Assembly (NCBI GenBank): GCA_963825335.1
Contig: CAWGSP010000001.1
Coordinates: forward strand, 1,116,001 to 1,180,000
Direction of reading: 5' to 3'
Length of the DNA stretch: 64,000 nt
Source of the DNA: Methanobacterium_B sp963825335
GTDB lineage: Archaea > Methanobacteriota > Methanobacteria > Methanobacteriales > Methanobacteriaceae
Shown here one piece after another: positions 10,088 through 25,507 of this stretch. The notes below the pieces were generated by a model that was not told the DNA's origin, did no database searches, and worked only from the letters and a program-made list of their open reading frames with translations. Position 1 is the stretch's first letter; the number at the start of each line of letters is the position of its first letter. The translations under genes were made by a program, and so were the position numbers.

Positions 10088-10933
10088 TTGAAGGTTGGAT
10101 TTTTAGGATTTGGAGAGGTTGCATCAGCATTGTCAAAGGGCCTCATGGACAACGGTGTAGAAGTATATACTTGTGTGCATGGTAGAAGTGAAGGAACGAA
10201 AAAATTAGCAGAAAAAATTGGAGTGAAACTTTACAGTTCAAACCATGAGCTTGCAGAAAATATGGACATACTCATATCAACAGTTGTTCCTTCAAGTGCG
10301 GTAGAAGTTGCAGTAGAAGTTGGGAATTTGAATGGTGTATACGTTGACTTGAACAATGTTTCACCAAAGACTGTTAAATTGTTGTTGGGGTCCATTGAAA
10401 CTGGGAAAACTGTTGATGCTGCGATCATTGGATCTGTTAGAAATGGATTGAACGTAAAAATTCTAGCATCGGGTCCATTTGTAGATGAGTTTACCGAGCT
10501 TAACAATTATGGAATGAACATCGTCGATGTTGGTATTGAAAATGGAATGGCATCGGGAATAAAACTGTTAAGAAGTGCATATACGAAGGGTGTATCTGCT
10601 CTCCTCTTCCAATCTATATACGCTGCATACAAAATTGGAATTGACAAAGAGGTTTTGGATTATATTGGTGAGACTGAAGGGACAGAATTTGAGAAGTCAG
10701 CAATTTCCAGGATCATTTCAAGCGCAGTTCATGCTGATAGGCGAGCAGATGAGATGGATGAAGTAGTTGAAATGTTGTCTGAATACCAAAATCCAATAAT
10801 GAGTCAGGCTACAGAAGCTTTTTTTAGAGAACTGAGTTTGAAAATCACCAAACCCGGAAAAAGACCAGCTAATTATGAGGAAGTCTTTAATTTATTTGAT
10901 ATGAATGATCAATTGATTCCAATTAATAAATAG
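10088..10933 (+). CDS. NAD(P)-binding dehydrogenase, 6-phosphogluconate dehydrogenase-like (DUF1932 type)
   Basis: 281-residue protein with an N-terminal Rossmann fold (VGFLGFGEVASALSKGL, a GxGxxA dinucleotide site) and an all-helical C-terminal half resembling beta-hydroxyacid dehydrogenases whose tail is the DUF1932 domain. The start is a TTG at 10088: GGGGGTG ends eight bases before it and the Rossmann strand begins at the second residue. Probable two-gene operon with the DUF89 protein. The substrate cannot be told. Confidence 0.78.
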   Translation: MKVGFLGFGEVASALSKGLMDNGVEVYTCVHGRSEGTKKLAEKIGVKLYSSNHELAENMDILISTVVPSSAVEVAVEVGNLNGVYVDLNNVSPKTVKLLLGSIETGKTVDAAIIGSVRNGLNVKILASGPFVDEFTELNNYGMNIVDVGIENGMASGIKLLRSAYTKGVSALLFQSIYAAYKIGIDKEVLDYIGETEGTEFEKSAISRIISSAVHADRRADEMDEVVEMLSEYQNPIMSQATEAFFRELSLKITKPGKRPANYEEVFNLFDMNDQLIPINK

Positions 10934-11022
10934 ATGCTTCATTTTTTTAAGTTTAAATTATATAATCTTCATATTTAATAGCGAGGATATAACTCTTTCA
11001 GGATAGTTTTGAGGAGGAAATA

Positions 11023-11226
11023 ATGAAAGCATATGAACACATCCATGAGTGTAATGAAGCGCTCAGTACACTGGTGGGTAAAAAAATCCTTGATATATTA
11101 TATAAACCCTACAATGATAATTGTTGGAGACTTTACATAACTACTAGCGAGGGTAAAGTGGTCATGACCTTTTGTCGAGATTGGGTTTGTCCCGAAGTTG
11201 AACTAAGATACGAAAAGGAATCATAG
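11023..11226 (+). CDS. Small uncharacterised protein, 67 residues
   Basis: I do not recognise this protein. It has a strong GAGGAGG site seven bases before the ATG, a plausible charged composition and no membrane segment. It contains four cysteines (HECNE, DNCWR, TFCRDWVCPE); the last pair, CRDWVC, could bind a metal or form a disulfide. It stands alone between the NAD-binding gene and the MarR gene. Confidence 0.6.
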   Translation: MKAYEHIHECNEALSTLVGKKILDILYKPYNDNCWRLYITTSEGKVVMTFCRDWVCPEVELRYEKES

Positions 11227-11300
11227 ATAATCATACATTTTTTAATTACCCAATATTTTTGTGGATATTTTTTGGATCGAGCGCATTTAAAGATAGTTAC

Positions 11301-11339
11301 TGTTGCATAAACAATTGTTGCATAAACAACATTTATATA
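11301..11339 (+). promoter_or_regulatory. Probable MarR operator repeats and TATA box
   Basis: Two copies of GTTGCATAAACAA occur head-to-tail (11302-11314 and 11317-11329), each carrying TTGTT/AACAA inverted arms, directly followed by a TATA box TTTATATA at 11332-11339. Operators placed against the BRE/TATA element block archaeal pre-initiation. The next gene is a MarR-family regulator, so autoregulation of the regulator-exporter pair is likely. Inferred from position and symmetry only. Confidence 0.6.
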
Positions 11340-11480
11340 GTATGGGAAACTAATACATTATTAAGAAATAAAATTTTATAGATCAGAATACTTAGTTTTC
11401 TTAAATTATTTAAAAACTTTTGATTGATTATAATATCTTTAAATTAGATAATTGGAATGACTTTTTTGGAGTGTTTAGTT

Positions 11481-11975
11481 TTGTTCGATGCTAGAAATTT
11501 ACTAAAAAACGATAATACAGATGTTTCACTCGGGGTTCTGGTGTCGATGATCCACCGGACCCACATGATATACCTCAACGACCAACTTAAAAATAATGAT
11601 CTGACTGCTGGGCAATTTCCATTTTTAATTGTTTTATACAGTGAAGAAGGTATCACTCAAGATGCTATGGCTGCACATTTCCACATGGATAAAGGAACAG
11701 TTGCACGTGCACTCAAAAAACTCGAAGACAACGAATACATTTACAGGGAAGTGGACAAAAACAATCGCAGAAAATATCTTATTTATTTAACCAAAAAAGG
11801 AAAAGAGGTAGTCCCAAAAATAACGGATGTTGATAAAGAATGGGAAAATTCAATTTGCTGTCAGTTCTCTGAAGAGCATTACAACAAATTATTTGGCGGT
11901 TTAAAAACATTAGCCGTAAATAGCCTCGAAAAAGTAGATAAAAATGGAGAAATTAACAAAAATGGAAGCAGATAA
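11481..11975 (+). CDS. MarR-family transcriptional regulator
   Basis: About 164-residue winged-helix regulator. The DNA-binding part is ITQDAMAAHFHMDKGTVARALKKLEDNEYIYREVDKNNRR, with recognition helix and wing in the usual place; the flanking helices form the dimer interface. The frame opens at an ATG at 11457 without a ribosome site; a TTG at 11481 has GGAGTG eight bases upstream and is preferred, though not certain. The 3' end overlaps the MATE gene by 32 bp, so they are one transcript. Probably represses its own operon through the repeats at 11301-11329, relieved by an exported compound. Confidence 0.82.
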   Translation: MFDARNLLKNDNTDVSLGVLVSMIHRTHMIYLNDQLKNNDLTAGQFPFLIVLYSEEGITQDAMAAHFHMDKGTVARALKKLEDNEYIYREVDKNNRRKYLIYLTKKGKEVVPKITDVDKEWENSICCQFSEEHYNKLFGGLKTLAVNSLEKVDKNGEINKNGSR

Positions 11976-13395
11976 TAAAAATTCGAGTATGGAAGATGTT
12001 AATAAACGTCTTTCAATGATCACAGGAGATCCGAAAAAGGCCATAAGAGCCCTTTCAATACCCATGATCATGTCAATGCTTCTTATGATGACATACAACT
12101 TGGCAGATAGTATCTGGGTTGCAGGTCTTGGACCAAACTCCCTAGCTGCCTTAGGATTTGTCACACCAGTATTCATGATGGTCATAGGGTTAGGTAACGG
12201 CCTTGGAGCAGGAGCAAACTCATTAATTTCGAGATGTATAGGTGCAAAAAATAAAAAAGGTTCAGATAATGCTGCAATACACTCAATAATACTTACACTA
12301 GTGCTTTCAGTAGTATTAACAGGACTCATATTGATTTTTCTTAAAGATATTCTTCTAGCCATGGGTGCCGGCGGATCAATCAACCTTGCAATGCAATTTG
12401 GACAGATAGTATTCGGGGGATTAATATTCCTGATCTTTTCAAGCGTTGCATCAGGCATACTTCGGGCTGAAGGGGATGTTAAGAGACCAATGTATGCTAT
12501 GGCAGGAACAGCAATTCTTAACATAATTCTCGATCCTATATTCATCTACCACTTTGGATGGGGAGTTGCAGGTGCTGCATGGGCTACAGTAATATCAGCT
12601 ATGATTTCATCGCTTTTAATACTGTACTGGTTGGTTTTGAAGAGAGATACTTATGTTTCCCTATCTAGAAAAGATTTCAATGCGAGTTGGATAGTTATAA
12701 AAGATATTTTGCAGGTGGGATTACCAGCAAGTGCAGAGTTCTTTGTGATGTCAATTTTAGGTATATTAGTCAACATAATGCTGGTAATTAACGGTGGAAT
12801 CGAAGCTGTAGCAGTCTACACAGCAGGCTGGAGAGTCGTGATGATAGCAATGATACCGGCTATAGGAATAGGTACGGCCGCTATCACTGTTGCAGGGGCG
12901 GCATATGGATCGAGACACTATGGTAACATTGCAAAAGCACTCAGATACTCTGTGAAATTGGCTGTTGGAGTGGCATCGATAACGAGTCTGATCATCTTCA
13001 TATTTGCACCGTACATCGCATCGATCTTCTCATATTCCTCTCAAAGCGCATTCATGGCACCGTCTATAGCAGAGTTTTTACGTGTGATGTGCCTGTTCCT
13101 GATTGTTGTACCATTCGGAATTGCTGCTAGTTCTGTATTCCAGGGAATGGGAAAGGGATTGACATCATTAATTCTAACTGTGATTAGGGAAGTGGTTTTC
13201 ATCTCACTATCTGCATATTTCCTTGCATTTGTTCTTGGTTTCGGGGTTGCAGGAATATGGTGGGGAATAATAATTGGGGGTGCATTGGGCTGTTCTGTCG
13301 CCTATGTATGGGCATCACAATTTATCAAAACCCTTAAAAGAAGTCATTATAAAACAGAAAGTTCCAGTGAGAAACTGGGTGTACCAGTCAAATAA
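11944..13395 (+). CDS. MATE-family multidrug/Na+ (or H+) antiporter
   Basis: 483-residue membrane protein with about twelve hydrophobic segments in two halves, the MATE layout. Typical stretches are IPMIMSMLLMMTYNLADSIW in the first half and QVGLPASAEFFVMS at the start of the second. Exports drugs or metabolites using an ion gradient. The start is uncertain: ATG codons at 11944 and 11962 both lack ideal spacing from a GGAG at 11945. Overlap with the MarR gene indicates a regulated efflux cassette. Confidence 0.88.
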   Translation: MEKLTKMEADNKNSSMEDVNKRLSMITGDPKKAIRALSIPMIMSMLLMMTYNLADSIWVAGLGPNSLAALGFVTPVFMMVIGLGNGLGAGANSLISRCIGAKNKKGSDNAAIHSIILTLVLSVVLTGLILIFLKDILLAMGAGGSINLAMQFGQIVFGGLIFLIFSSVASGILRAEGDVKRPMYAMAGTAILNIILDPIFIYHFGWGVAGAAWATVISAMISSLLILYWLVLKRDTYVSLSRKDFNASWIVIKDILQVGLPASAEFFVMSILGILVNIMLVINGGIEAVAVYTAGWRVVMIAMIPAIGIGTAAITVAGAAYGSRHYGNIAKALRYSVKLAVGVASITSLIIFIFAPYIASIFSYSSQSAFMAPSIAEFLRVMCLFLIVVPFGIAASSVFQGMGKGLTSLILTVIREVVFISLSAYFLAFVLGFGVAGIWWGIIIGGALGCSVAYVWASQFIKTLKRSHYKTESSSEKLGVPVK

Positions 13396-13471
13396 ATTAC
13401 TATCCGACAATAAACTAGTTGATTGAGATTATGGGGTTAGTAATAAGTTATCCTAATACTGTTTGGAGTCC

Positions 13472-14800
13472 TCATTGCCCAACATGTATTCTCATTCTCC
13501 AACCTTCGGGTTTATCAACTACTTCACCCCTGAGTGGAATGAACTGTGAATCTATTAAAAGACGCAGGTAGGTTACTTGTTGGGCTGGTAGTTTAAGCGG
13601 ACTTTTTATTTTACGATCTTCTGCACGCATTTCACAACACAGACGTTCGTTCTTATCAACGTAGAACAAAGCACTCATACCCTGTTTAAGTGATTCCACT
13701 TCGAAACTTCTGAGGTGCATGCCTGCATCAAATGTGTATAACGCTTTTTCAGGTATTCTGTCGCCATTTCTGAAATTTTTATGGGCTTCTGAAGATGGAA
13801 AGCCCTCACTTGATTTTGAAGCAACATACCATGCCCTTTGGATGACTTGGTCAACTTTCTGGTCTGGAGGAACTATTTCATTAGTTTCATATCCTTTTAT
13901 GAGATTAAAAACTTCTTCACGGCTCACATCTTCCTCTGTTGCACTGATAGCCAACCGTGTCAGCACCGGACCATAACCTGCCAATCTGAATGATGCCCAT
14001 ATCTGGTCTTCATTTCTATAACTTCTCCCCGCGACCAGCGCATTCACTGCATCGGCATTCATATGGGCTATATTATTCAGTTTAGCCCGGGAATATGTGT
14101 TCAGAGTTTTGGTGAGGTCTTTCATGTTTCTTTCACCAGGAATCGTGCCTTTTTTTATTTCGTCTTTTAATATGCGGACACTGGATTCTGGGAGCAGTTT
14201 TGTGATGTTTTTAGGTATCTGCATATTGTTTTCCAATATTTCTCTCCTGATAAACCTTCCAGATATCTTTTCACCGTCGATCTTGTGTTCTGGTATGATG
14301 TGAAATTTGAGCTTTTTTTGATATTTTTTGTAGAGAAATTCGTTAACAGCAAACCATCTAATTACATTTCTATTGGGTAATTTACGGGGTATACCGCTGA
14401 AAATTCCTTTTTTTGCGAAGGTTGAAGCATATTTTTTTATACTGTCTGTTGAAACATTTGCAGCATCAACATAGTCAACAACTCCGTCTTCTATCATCAT
14501 GGCTATTCTGACGGGTACTGTGTAAGCAAGAGTGAGTCTGTGGTGAAGTCCAGATATTGGGACTATCCTGTCAGCACCAGCTTCTAATGCCATTTTACTT
14601 CTGGCCTCATAATTTGCAAAAAATGGAGCATGATTGGCACTGTATCCCTTGTTTAAGTAGATAACAACCTCACCATTATTTTTGTCTGCGAGTGCTCTGG
14701 CTTTCTCGATGAGTTTCACATGACCCATATGAACTGGGTCAAAATCGGCACTTATTCCTATCTTTGCAATGTTGTTGTTTTTCACAGAATCGATCTCCAT
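13472..14800 (-). CDS. Nucleotidyltransferase-fold protein, TmcAL-like (DUF795-type)
   Basis: 442-residue protein with an N-terminal cytidylyltransferase-like Rossmann domain: SADFDPVHMGHVKLIEKA carries the HxGH motif, and GEKISGRFIRREI resembles the second nucleotide-binding motif. Length and layout (about 200-residue nucleotidyltransferase part, then helical tail) resemble bacterial TmcAL, the tRNA(Met) cytidine acetate ligase that makes ac4C34 from acetate and ATP. The last 200 residues are family-specific. The substrate in archaea is not established from sequence, so I give no gene symbol. Convergent with the MATE gene. Confidence 0.65.
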   Translation of the reverse strand: MEIDSVKNNNIAKIGISADFDPVHMGHVKLIEKARALADKNNGEVVIYLNKGYSANHAPFFANYEARSKMALEAGADRIVPISGLHHRLTLAYTVPVRIAMMIEDGVVDYVDAANVSTDSIKKYASTFAKKGIFSGIPRKLPNRNVIRWFAVNEFLYKKYQKKLKFHIIPEHKIDGEKISGRFIRREILENNMQIPKNITKLLPESSVRILKDEIKKGTIPGERNMKDLTKTLNTYSRAKLNNIAHMNADAVNALVAGRSYRNEDQIWASFRLAGYGPVLTRLAISATEEDVSREEVFNLIKGYETNEIVPPDQKVDQVIQRAWYVASKSSEGFPSSEAHKNFRNGDRIPEKALYTFDAGMHLRSFEVESLKQGMSALFYVDKNERLCCEMRAEDRKIKSPLKLPAQQVTYLRLLIDSQFIPLRGEVVDKPEGWRMRIHVGQ

Positions 14801-15013
14801 TTAATTGGATATGTTGGGTTTAGATTTATGTCTTTGGATTAATGGTTTTAGTTACATGAGATCCATGGAGTTGGGTACATGTTTTATAAAATTTATCGAT
14901 ATTATCTGAAATATGATCTGGGAATGATTATGATACCATCAAATAAAAAAAAGGATCAAAACGAGGAGTTGAACCATTTGATCATCAAATTTGACTCAAT
15001 TTTTTTATAATTT

Positions 15014-16264
15014 TCAGATTATTTCTCTCTCTTTCAATGGTTCTGTTATTACCGCACCAATTAACAGTCCCAGTGATATGGCCACTATGGTCATAGCGAC
15101 CACAAGTCCGTCTGTTAGGGCTGTAAAATAATTAAGGTTAACAAGGGTTGCAATACTAATAAAACCCAATGAACCCGGTACAAGTATCCAGAAAGCAGGC
15201 ATGATCGAGACAAAACTTGGTGTTCTGTGTTCCATTCTTTCTATTACAGTACCGCTTATCGCCATCAACAATGAACCAGAGAAAGCTCCAAAGAATCCTC
15301 CAACCAAATGGTTCCCTGCTTGTTGGCCGATAAATGCTATGTACAATATCAAGATAACCCATGGTAGGTCCTTATTTTTTATGGACATGAATAGGTACAT
15401 TCCTGAGGCAAATATAAAAATTCCTAAATAAGGTGCCCACCATCCCAAAGAATGTAATGAATTTGATAAAACAAACTCTGTGAGAGGAAAACCCGTGATC
15501 TGAACGCCTATTAGGACTCCGAATAGCATGAGTAAGAGAATTGCTGTTCCGTAGATAATTCTACTTGCTCCAGAAATAATTTCGCCGTTGGCAAGTTCAA
15601 ACATTCCAGTTGTCAGTGTAGCACCCGGAAGAAAATATGCTACTGCAGGTAAAAGCATGGCAACAGAGCCCGCAACCAAACCTATTTTGACTCCCCATAA
15701 AAATAATGAAGAAACAATGACAGATGCGATCACCGGTAACACGAGTGCAAACCTGGCCCTGCCTCGGCTCAAAATGAGTAACACACCCACAATTGCACCA
15801 AGCACTCCAGATACGATCAGTTGTTCTGGATTGGGTTGGAGTAACAATCCTATGCCTACTGAAAATAATATATATCCAACAAGTATTCCTGCAGCTCCGA
15901 ATTGATGTTTCTCGGATAGTATCTTCCTCAATTTTTTCCTGCCCTCAACAGGGGATAAGGTTCCTGCTTCGGCATTGTAGATCAATTCATAGATCTCTGA
16001 CACTTGGTTCAATGGTAAAAATCCGGGTTTTTGATTGGCTGCTGTTAACGGTGCAGTATCATGTTCTCCCAGCTTTAACAGTATCATGGTGGGGAATATG
16101 ACAACCTCTGATTTTACACCGTAAGCTAGGGAAATTTTTTCGAGTATTGAAGTTACATCCATCACAGATATTCCAGAAGCAGTCAAAGCCTTTCCTAATT
16201 CGGTTAAAAATTCAAGCAGTCCCTTTGGATAGCTAGCAATTTCCTTCGAACTATCGTCTTCCAT
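15014..16264 (-). CDS. ThrE-type threonine/serine exporter family membrane protein
   Basis: 416 residues. The N-terminal soluble part (LTELGKALTASGISVMDVTSILEKISLAYG...) is the DUF1212/ThrE domain, followed by roughly ten hydrophobic segments including the second DUF3815-like block. Bacterial ThrE exports threonine and serine; substrate here is inferred from family only. Both domains are fused in one chain, as in actinobacterial ThrE. Ends in a charged tail EPLKEREII. Confidence 0.8.
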   Translation of the reverse strand: MEDDSSKEIASYPKGLLEFLTELGKALTASGISVMDVTSILEKISLAYGVKSEVVIFPTMILLKLGEHDTAPLTAANQKPGFLPLNQVSEIYELIYNAEAGTLSPVEGRKKLRKILSEKHQFGAAGILVGYILFSVGIGLLLQPNPEQLIVSGVLGAIVGVLLILSRGRARFALVLPVIASVIVSSLFLWGVKIGLVAGSVAMLLPAVAYFLPGATLTTGMFELANGEIISGASRIIYGTAILLLMLFGVLIGVQITGFPLTEFVLSNSLHSLGWWAPYLGIFIFASGMYLFMSIKNKDLPWVILILYIAFIGQQAGNHLVGGFFGAFSGSLLMAISGTVIERMEHRTPSFVSIMPAFWILVPGSLGFISIATLVNLNYFTALTDGLVVAMTIVAISLGLLIGAVITEPLKEREII

Positions 16265-16393
16265 ATTAATAACTTGTATCTGATACTATGAAACACTTTA
16301 GGTTTTTTCAAGAAATTTCTAATATTATTCCTAAAAAGATTCGATAAATTCAAAAAAAATTAAAGATCCAGATAGTTATATGATTCTATCCGA

Positions 16394-17461
16394 TTATTTC
16401 TTACGAAGGAGATTAGTGGTTGATCTGCTGACATCAGAGAATTCGATCTCAACCTGCCACTTAACCTTACATTCACATTCTAAATCTCCAGGAATACTTT
16501 GTTCGAGGTTTGATTCAATTATCATGTCCTTCAACCTCGAGTTACATTTTTTACAGTTGTAAGGACCTCTTCGGGAACCAAATCCTGCAGTGTCCATTAT
16601 AACCGGAATTTCAACAGTACTGCGTACCCTCTTAATTATTTCGATCACACTCCAAATCCATGGTGGCTGGTAAGAACCGCCACGCCATAACAACTCCATT
16701 AATGTATCTTTATGTATAGTAGCGGGACAGAAAGATATTTTACTGACACCAACAGACTCAGCATACTCAGCAGATCTCACAGCTTCTTCAATGGCATCAT
16801 TTTCCGAAGTTAAAATAGGTTTAACAAATAAATATGCCTTGGCACGAACATCACAATCTAATTTGGTATTGTTAATGATATTAACCGCATCTTCAAATTC
16901 TTCTCTTGAAAAACCTTTGTTTATCTTTTCCTCACGCGTACGATCGTTGGAGGTTTCAAGACCGATACCAATCTCAAATATTTTTTGACCAAGAGCTTCA
17001 CAACATTCAGTGAGTACTTCTTTAGTTATATATTCGGGTCTGGACTCCACGACCACCTCTTCCACAAATTCTTCCCCTTTCAACAAATTCAAAATTTCAT
17101 CCCTAGTACTTTTAGGTATTTCTTCCGGGTTTAAGAAACTACCAGACACGAATATTTTCACAACAGTTTTTTCGGTTATTTCGTACTTTTCCAAAGATCT
17201 TTTGAATATACTAACCAATTCATCAGGATCCACTTTTTCAAGGGGGGAATCAGCAACATAACTGCACATTGTACATCCTCCAGACCCTGAAACTGCCCAT
17301 GAACAACCCGGTGTCGGCAGCACAATGAAAATAGCTTTTCCCTTTCCGGAGTATAACAAATCTTCACCAGACCAGCTGGCTGCAAGATCTTCTGGAGATC
17401 TTTTTTCCATCTTATCTAGGGCATCTTTTCTAATTTCTTGCATTAAATTTTGAATTTCCAT
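16394..17461 (-). CDS. RaSEA-like radical SAM enzyme of archaeosine synthesis
   Basis: 355-residue radical SAM protein. The cluster motif is of the long type, GCSWAVSGSGGCTMCSY, as in the TIGR01210 family, with IGIGLETSNDRTREEKINKGF as SAM/barrel strand signature. A C-terminal region has CKKCN and CECKVKW cysteines that could bind a second metal. Archaeal members (RaSEA) convert the lysine adduct made by ArcS into archaeosine at tRNA position 15. No ArcS or TgtA gene is in the window. The start at 17461 is a plain ATG. Confidence 0.82.
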   Translation of the reverse strand: MEIQNLMQEIRKDALDKMEKRSPEDLAASWSGEDLLYSGKGKAIFIVLPTPGCSWAVSGSGGCTMCSYVADSPLEKVDPDELVSIFKRSLEKYEITEKTVVKIFVSGSFLNPEEIPKSTRDEILNLLKGEEFVEEVVVESRPEYITKEVLTECCEALGQKIFEIGIGLETSNDRTREEKINKGFSREEFEDAVNIINNTKLDCDVRAKAYLFVKPILTSENDAIEEAVRSAEYAESVGVSKISFCPATIHKDTLMELLWRGGSYQPPWIWSVIEIIKRVRSTVEIPVIMDTAGFGSRRGPYNCKKCNSRLKDMIIESNLEQSIPGDLECECKVKWQVEIEFSDVSRSTTNLLRKK

Positions 17462-18109
17462 TTAAACACGTTCCAACATAATCTTGATGATTTTATGAAA
17501 AATAATTAACAAATTTCTGTTATATAATAAGTATAAATTAGTTGTTGATAAGGGTATAGGTGGATTAATTAACGAACACCGTCAAGGCGAAATTACTGCT
17601 CAACCAACATAAAAAAACATAATCATTTGAGTTTAGGTAAATCATACCCCGAAATCATATGTTAGATGATTGAGTGGATATGTGAACTTAATATTGGCAG
17701 TAAGTAGAGTTGGATGTCACAGAACAAAACCATCCAAGTTTATTCTTTACCGAAAACTGAAAGAACTAGTTTAAAATTAGCATCCGGAGTAAATAATGTA
17801 ACTCTGAATAACTTGGATTCTTACAGTGAAATTTGAACAAGCATAAAAATCGTATTATAATAATGCACTCATAAACTCAAATCTAAATATTTAATGCAGC
17901 ATATAATAGGACGATCTTTTTTAGAAGATATGTAATCGTCTAGGGGAAATATTATTTTTTTTAAGATGGAAAAATCTTTTCGATGTCTGCATTTCTGACA
18001 CTATCGAAGCCATATCTGGCAGTAAATTCAAATGAATTCGGTAGCTTTATGAAGTTAGAACTGTATAATTTAAAAAATTTTATAAATCTTCTGTTATTTG
18101 AACAAATAA
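17462..18109. other. Intergenic stretch without a gene
   Basis: About 650 bp of A+T-rich DNA between the RaSEA-like gene and the mer terminator. The only protein-like trace is a minus-strand open frame ending near 17966 whose last ~25 codons (…TARYGFDSVRNADIEK…) read like coding sequence but have no start. It may be the tail of a lost gene. Nothing else seen. Confidence 0.4.
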
Positions 18110-18112
18110 CTA

Positions 18113-18135
18113 TCTAAAAAAAAAGAAAAAAAATG
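18113..18135 (-). terminator. Oligo-U terminator after mer
   Basis: On the minus strand two long T-runs separated by one C follow within ten bases of the true mer stop at 18142-18144. This is a typical archaeal terminator. In the frameshifted reading it would be translated as a phenylalanine run, which shows that that extension is not real protein. Confidence 0.65.
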
Positions 18136-18141
18136 GAGAGT

Positions 18142-19108
<967 letters not shown>

Positions 19109-19175
19109 GATTTATCACCTTTCTTAAATTTATTCGGAGTATAAAAATATTTTGTCATTTAATCGTAAACGAAAG

Positions 19176-19187
19176 ACTTAAATAGGT
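19176..19187 (-). promoter_or_regulatory. TATA box for mer
   Basis: The minus strand reads CCTATTTAAG here, an archaeal TATA-like element about 70 bp upstream of the mer start, which would give a leader of about 45 nt. Placement fits but the match is not perfect. Confidence 0.4.
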
Positions 19188-19442
19188 GATTAAATTCTTT
19201 TGTAGCCCCGAGTTAAAGGGAAGGCCAATAATATATTTAAAACAAGTTTCAATAGATTAAATGTCCTTTTTACTATTATTTAATCCATTTTTTTAGTTTT
19301 CCAATTCCTATCTGAAATATAATATAGTTCAGGTTTTGAATGAATTTTATTAATTTTTATGATATTATATTAGTTTCTTGTATGATTTTCATGAAAATCA
19401 ATGTGTGTAATATTACGTGATTATATTTTTGATATGCAGAAA

Positions 19443-19453
19443 GATTTATAAAC
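19443..19453 (+). promoter_or_regulatory. Upstream promoter of rRNA operon 1
   Basis: GATTTATAAAC is a near-ideal archaeal TATA box preceded by a purine-rich AGAAAG that can serve as BRE. Transcription would begin about 19472, some 370 bp before the 16S gene. It lies 5' of the segment shared with operon 2, so operon 2 does not have it. Confidence 0.6.
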
Positions 19454-19704
19454 TACATCCAACTAACACTTACCTACGTCTATTATTATAGATGTATTTT
19501 TTGTTATGCTCCCATCCGATTGCAGTAATTTCTAATAATTTTGTAAATCTACAGGGTGGTAGTATAGTATGTGCTACGATTTATTTGGCGTTGGCTGGAG
19601 TTTTTGAGAATATCATTCTATGAAGGCTGTTTTTCCAATCGTAGCTATATTATTATATGAGGGCTCAAACCCTTGCGAATAGCGAATTGTTTGAGTTTGA
19701 TGTT

Positions 19705-21393
<1,689 letters not shown>

Positions 21394-21402
21394 GATTCAA
21401 AT

Positions 21403-21476
<74 letters not shown>

Positions 21477-21732
21477 TCCTTATTTTTATATTTATATAGA
21501 AATTTTTACGTGCAGCTGGTATTCTAGACGAATATTTGGTGAAGGGATATATAAAAAATCCTTTTCAGGGTTTTTATGATTATCCGTGTATATGTAACCC
21601 TACTGGCATTAACTAATTAGAATAGAAAATTTGTCAGATAAATTTTTTAGAATAGTTAATCTAGAAGAAAAGTTTAAAGCTTTAGAATTTAGATTTGAAT
21701 TTGAATATATATGATTTTACTTTGAAATCATG

Positions 21733-24692
<2,960 letters not shown>

Positions 24693-24914
24693 TATGATTT
24701 CATTTAATACTGTAAATTTATTTGATTTGGGTTTGGGTTTATTTTTCTTGAGCCTTTTTCTTTAGATTATATTGTTTTATGGGTTTTATGTGATGTTTTT
24801 TTTTGTTCTAGTTAGGTGTATTCAGTTGGGGTGAAGGTATACTACGGATATAATATATAAAAATAATATTTTTTTTTGTATGTCCAATTTTTTTGTAGTT
24901 GAATTTTATTTTGG

Positions 24915-25035
24915 TTCGGCGGTCATAGCGGTTGGGTTACACCTGGTCTCGTTCCGATCCCAGAAGTAAAGTCTTCCTGCGTTTTTGGTTGTACTGTGGG
25001 TTAGCGCCTATGGGAACCCTTTGACGCTGCCGGCC
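24915..25035 (+). rRNA. 5S ribosomal RNA, copy 1
   Basis: About 120-nt 5S rRNA. Helix I can form between GGCGGT at 24918-24923 and GCTGCC at 25026-25031. Internal blocks TACACCTGG and CGATCCCAGAAGTAAAG are typical. Ends are approximate. It follows the 23S gene by a 220-bp A+T-rich spacer. Confidence 0.92.
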
Positions 25036-25350
25036 ATTTATAATCACAAAAAAAAATAATTATTTTACTGTTTTGTTTGACTAGTTTTTAGATACAATAT
25101 TACGAATTTTTCTCATATTAAAACGATTATATAGTTTTAATTCAATATTACTGTAAAAGAACATTTATTATGATTCAGATACTTTAATTTTTATTGTTAC
25201 ACAGCCAATCATTAAATGATTTGATAATTACGATCCATATTTTGAATCAGTTAATGATATAAGACATGTTATAGATAGATTGAAGAGCAGTTTAATCTGA
25301 CTGAACTTGAATTATTTACACAGATCAAAAGAATATTACTGTCACATCAT

Positions 25351-25507
<157 letters not shown>

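Noticed and set aside
17966..18070. Minus-strand protein-like tail (…TARYGFDSVRNADIEK…)
   Set aside because: No start codon or upstream continuation before a stop; at most a gene remnant, so not called as a gene.
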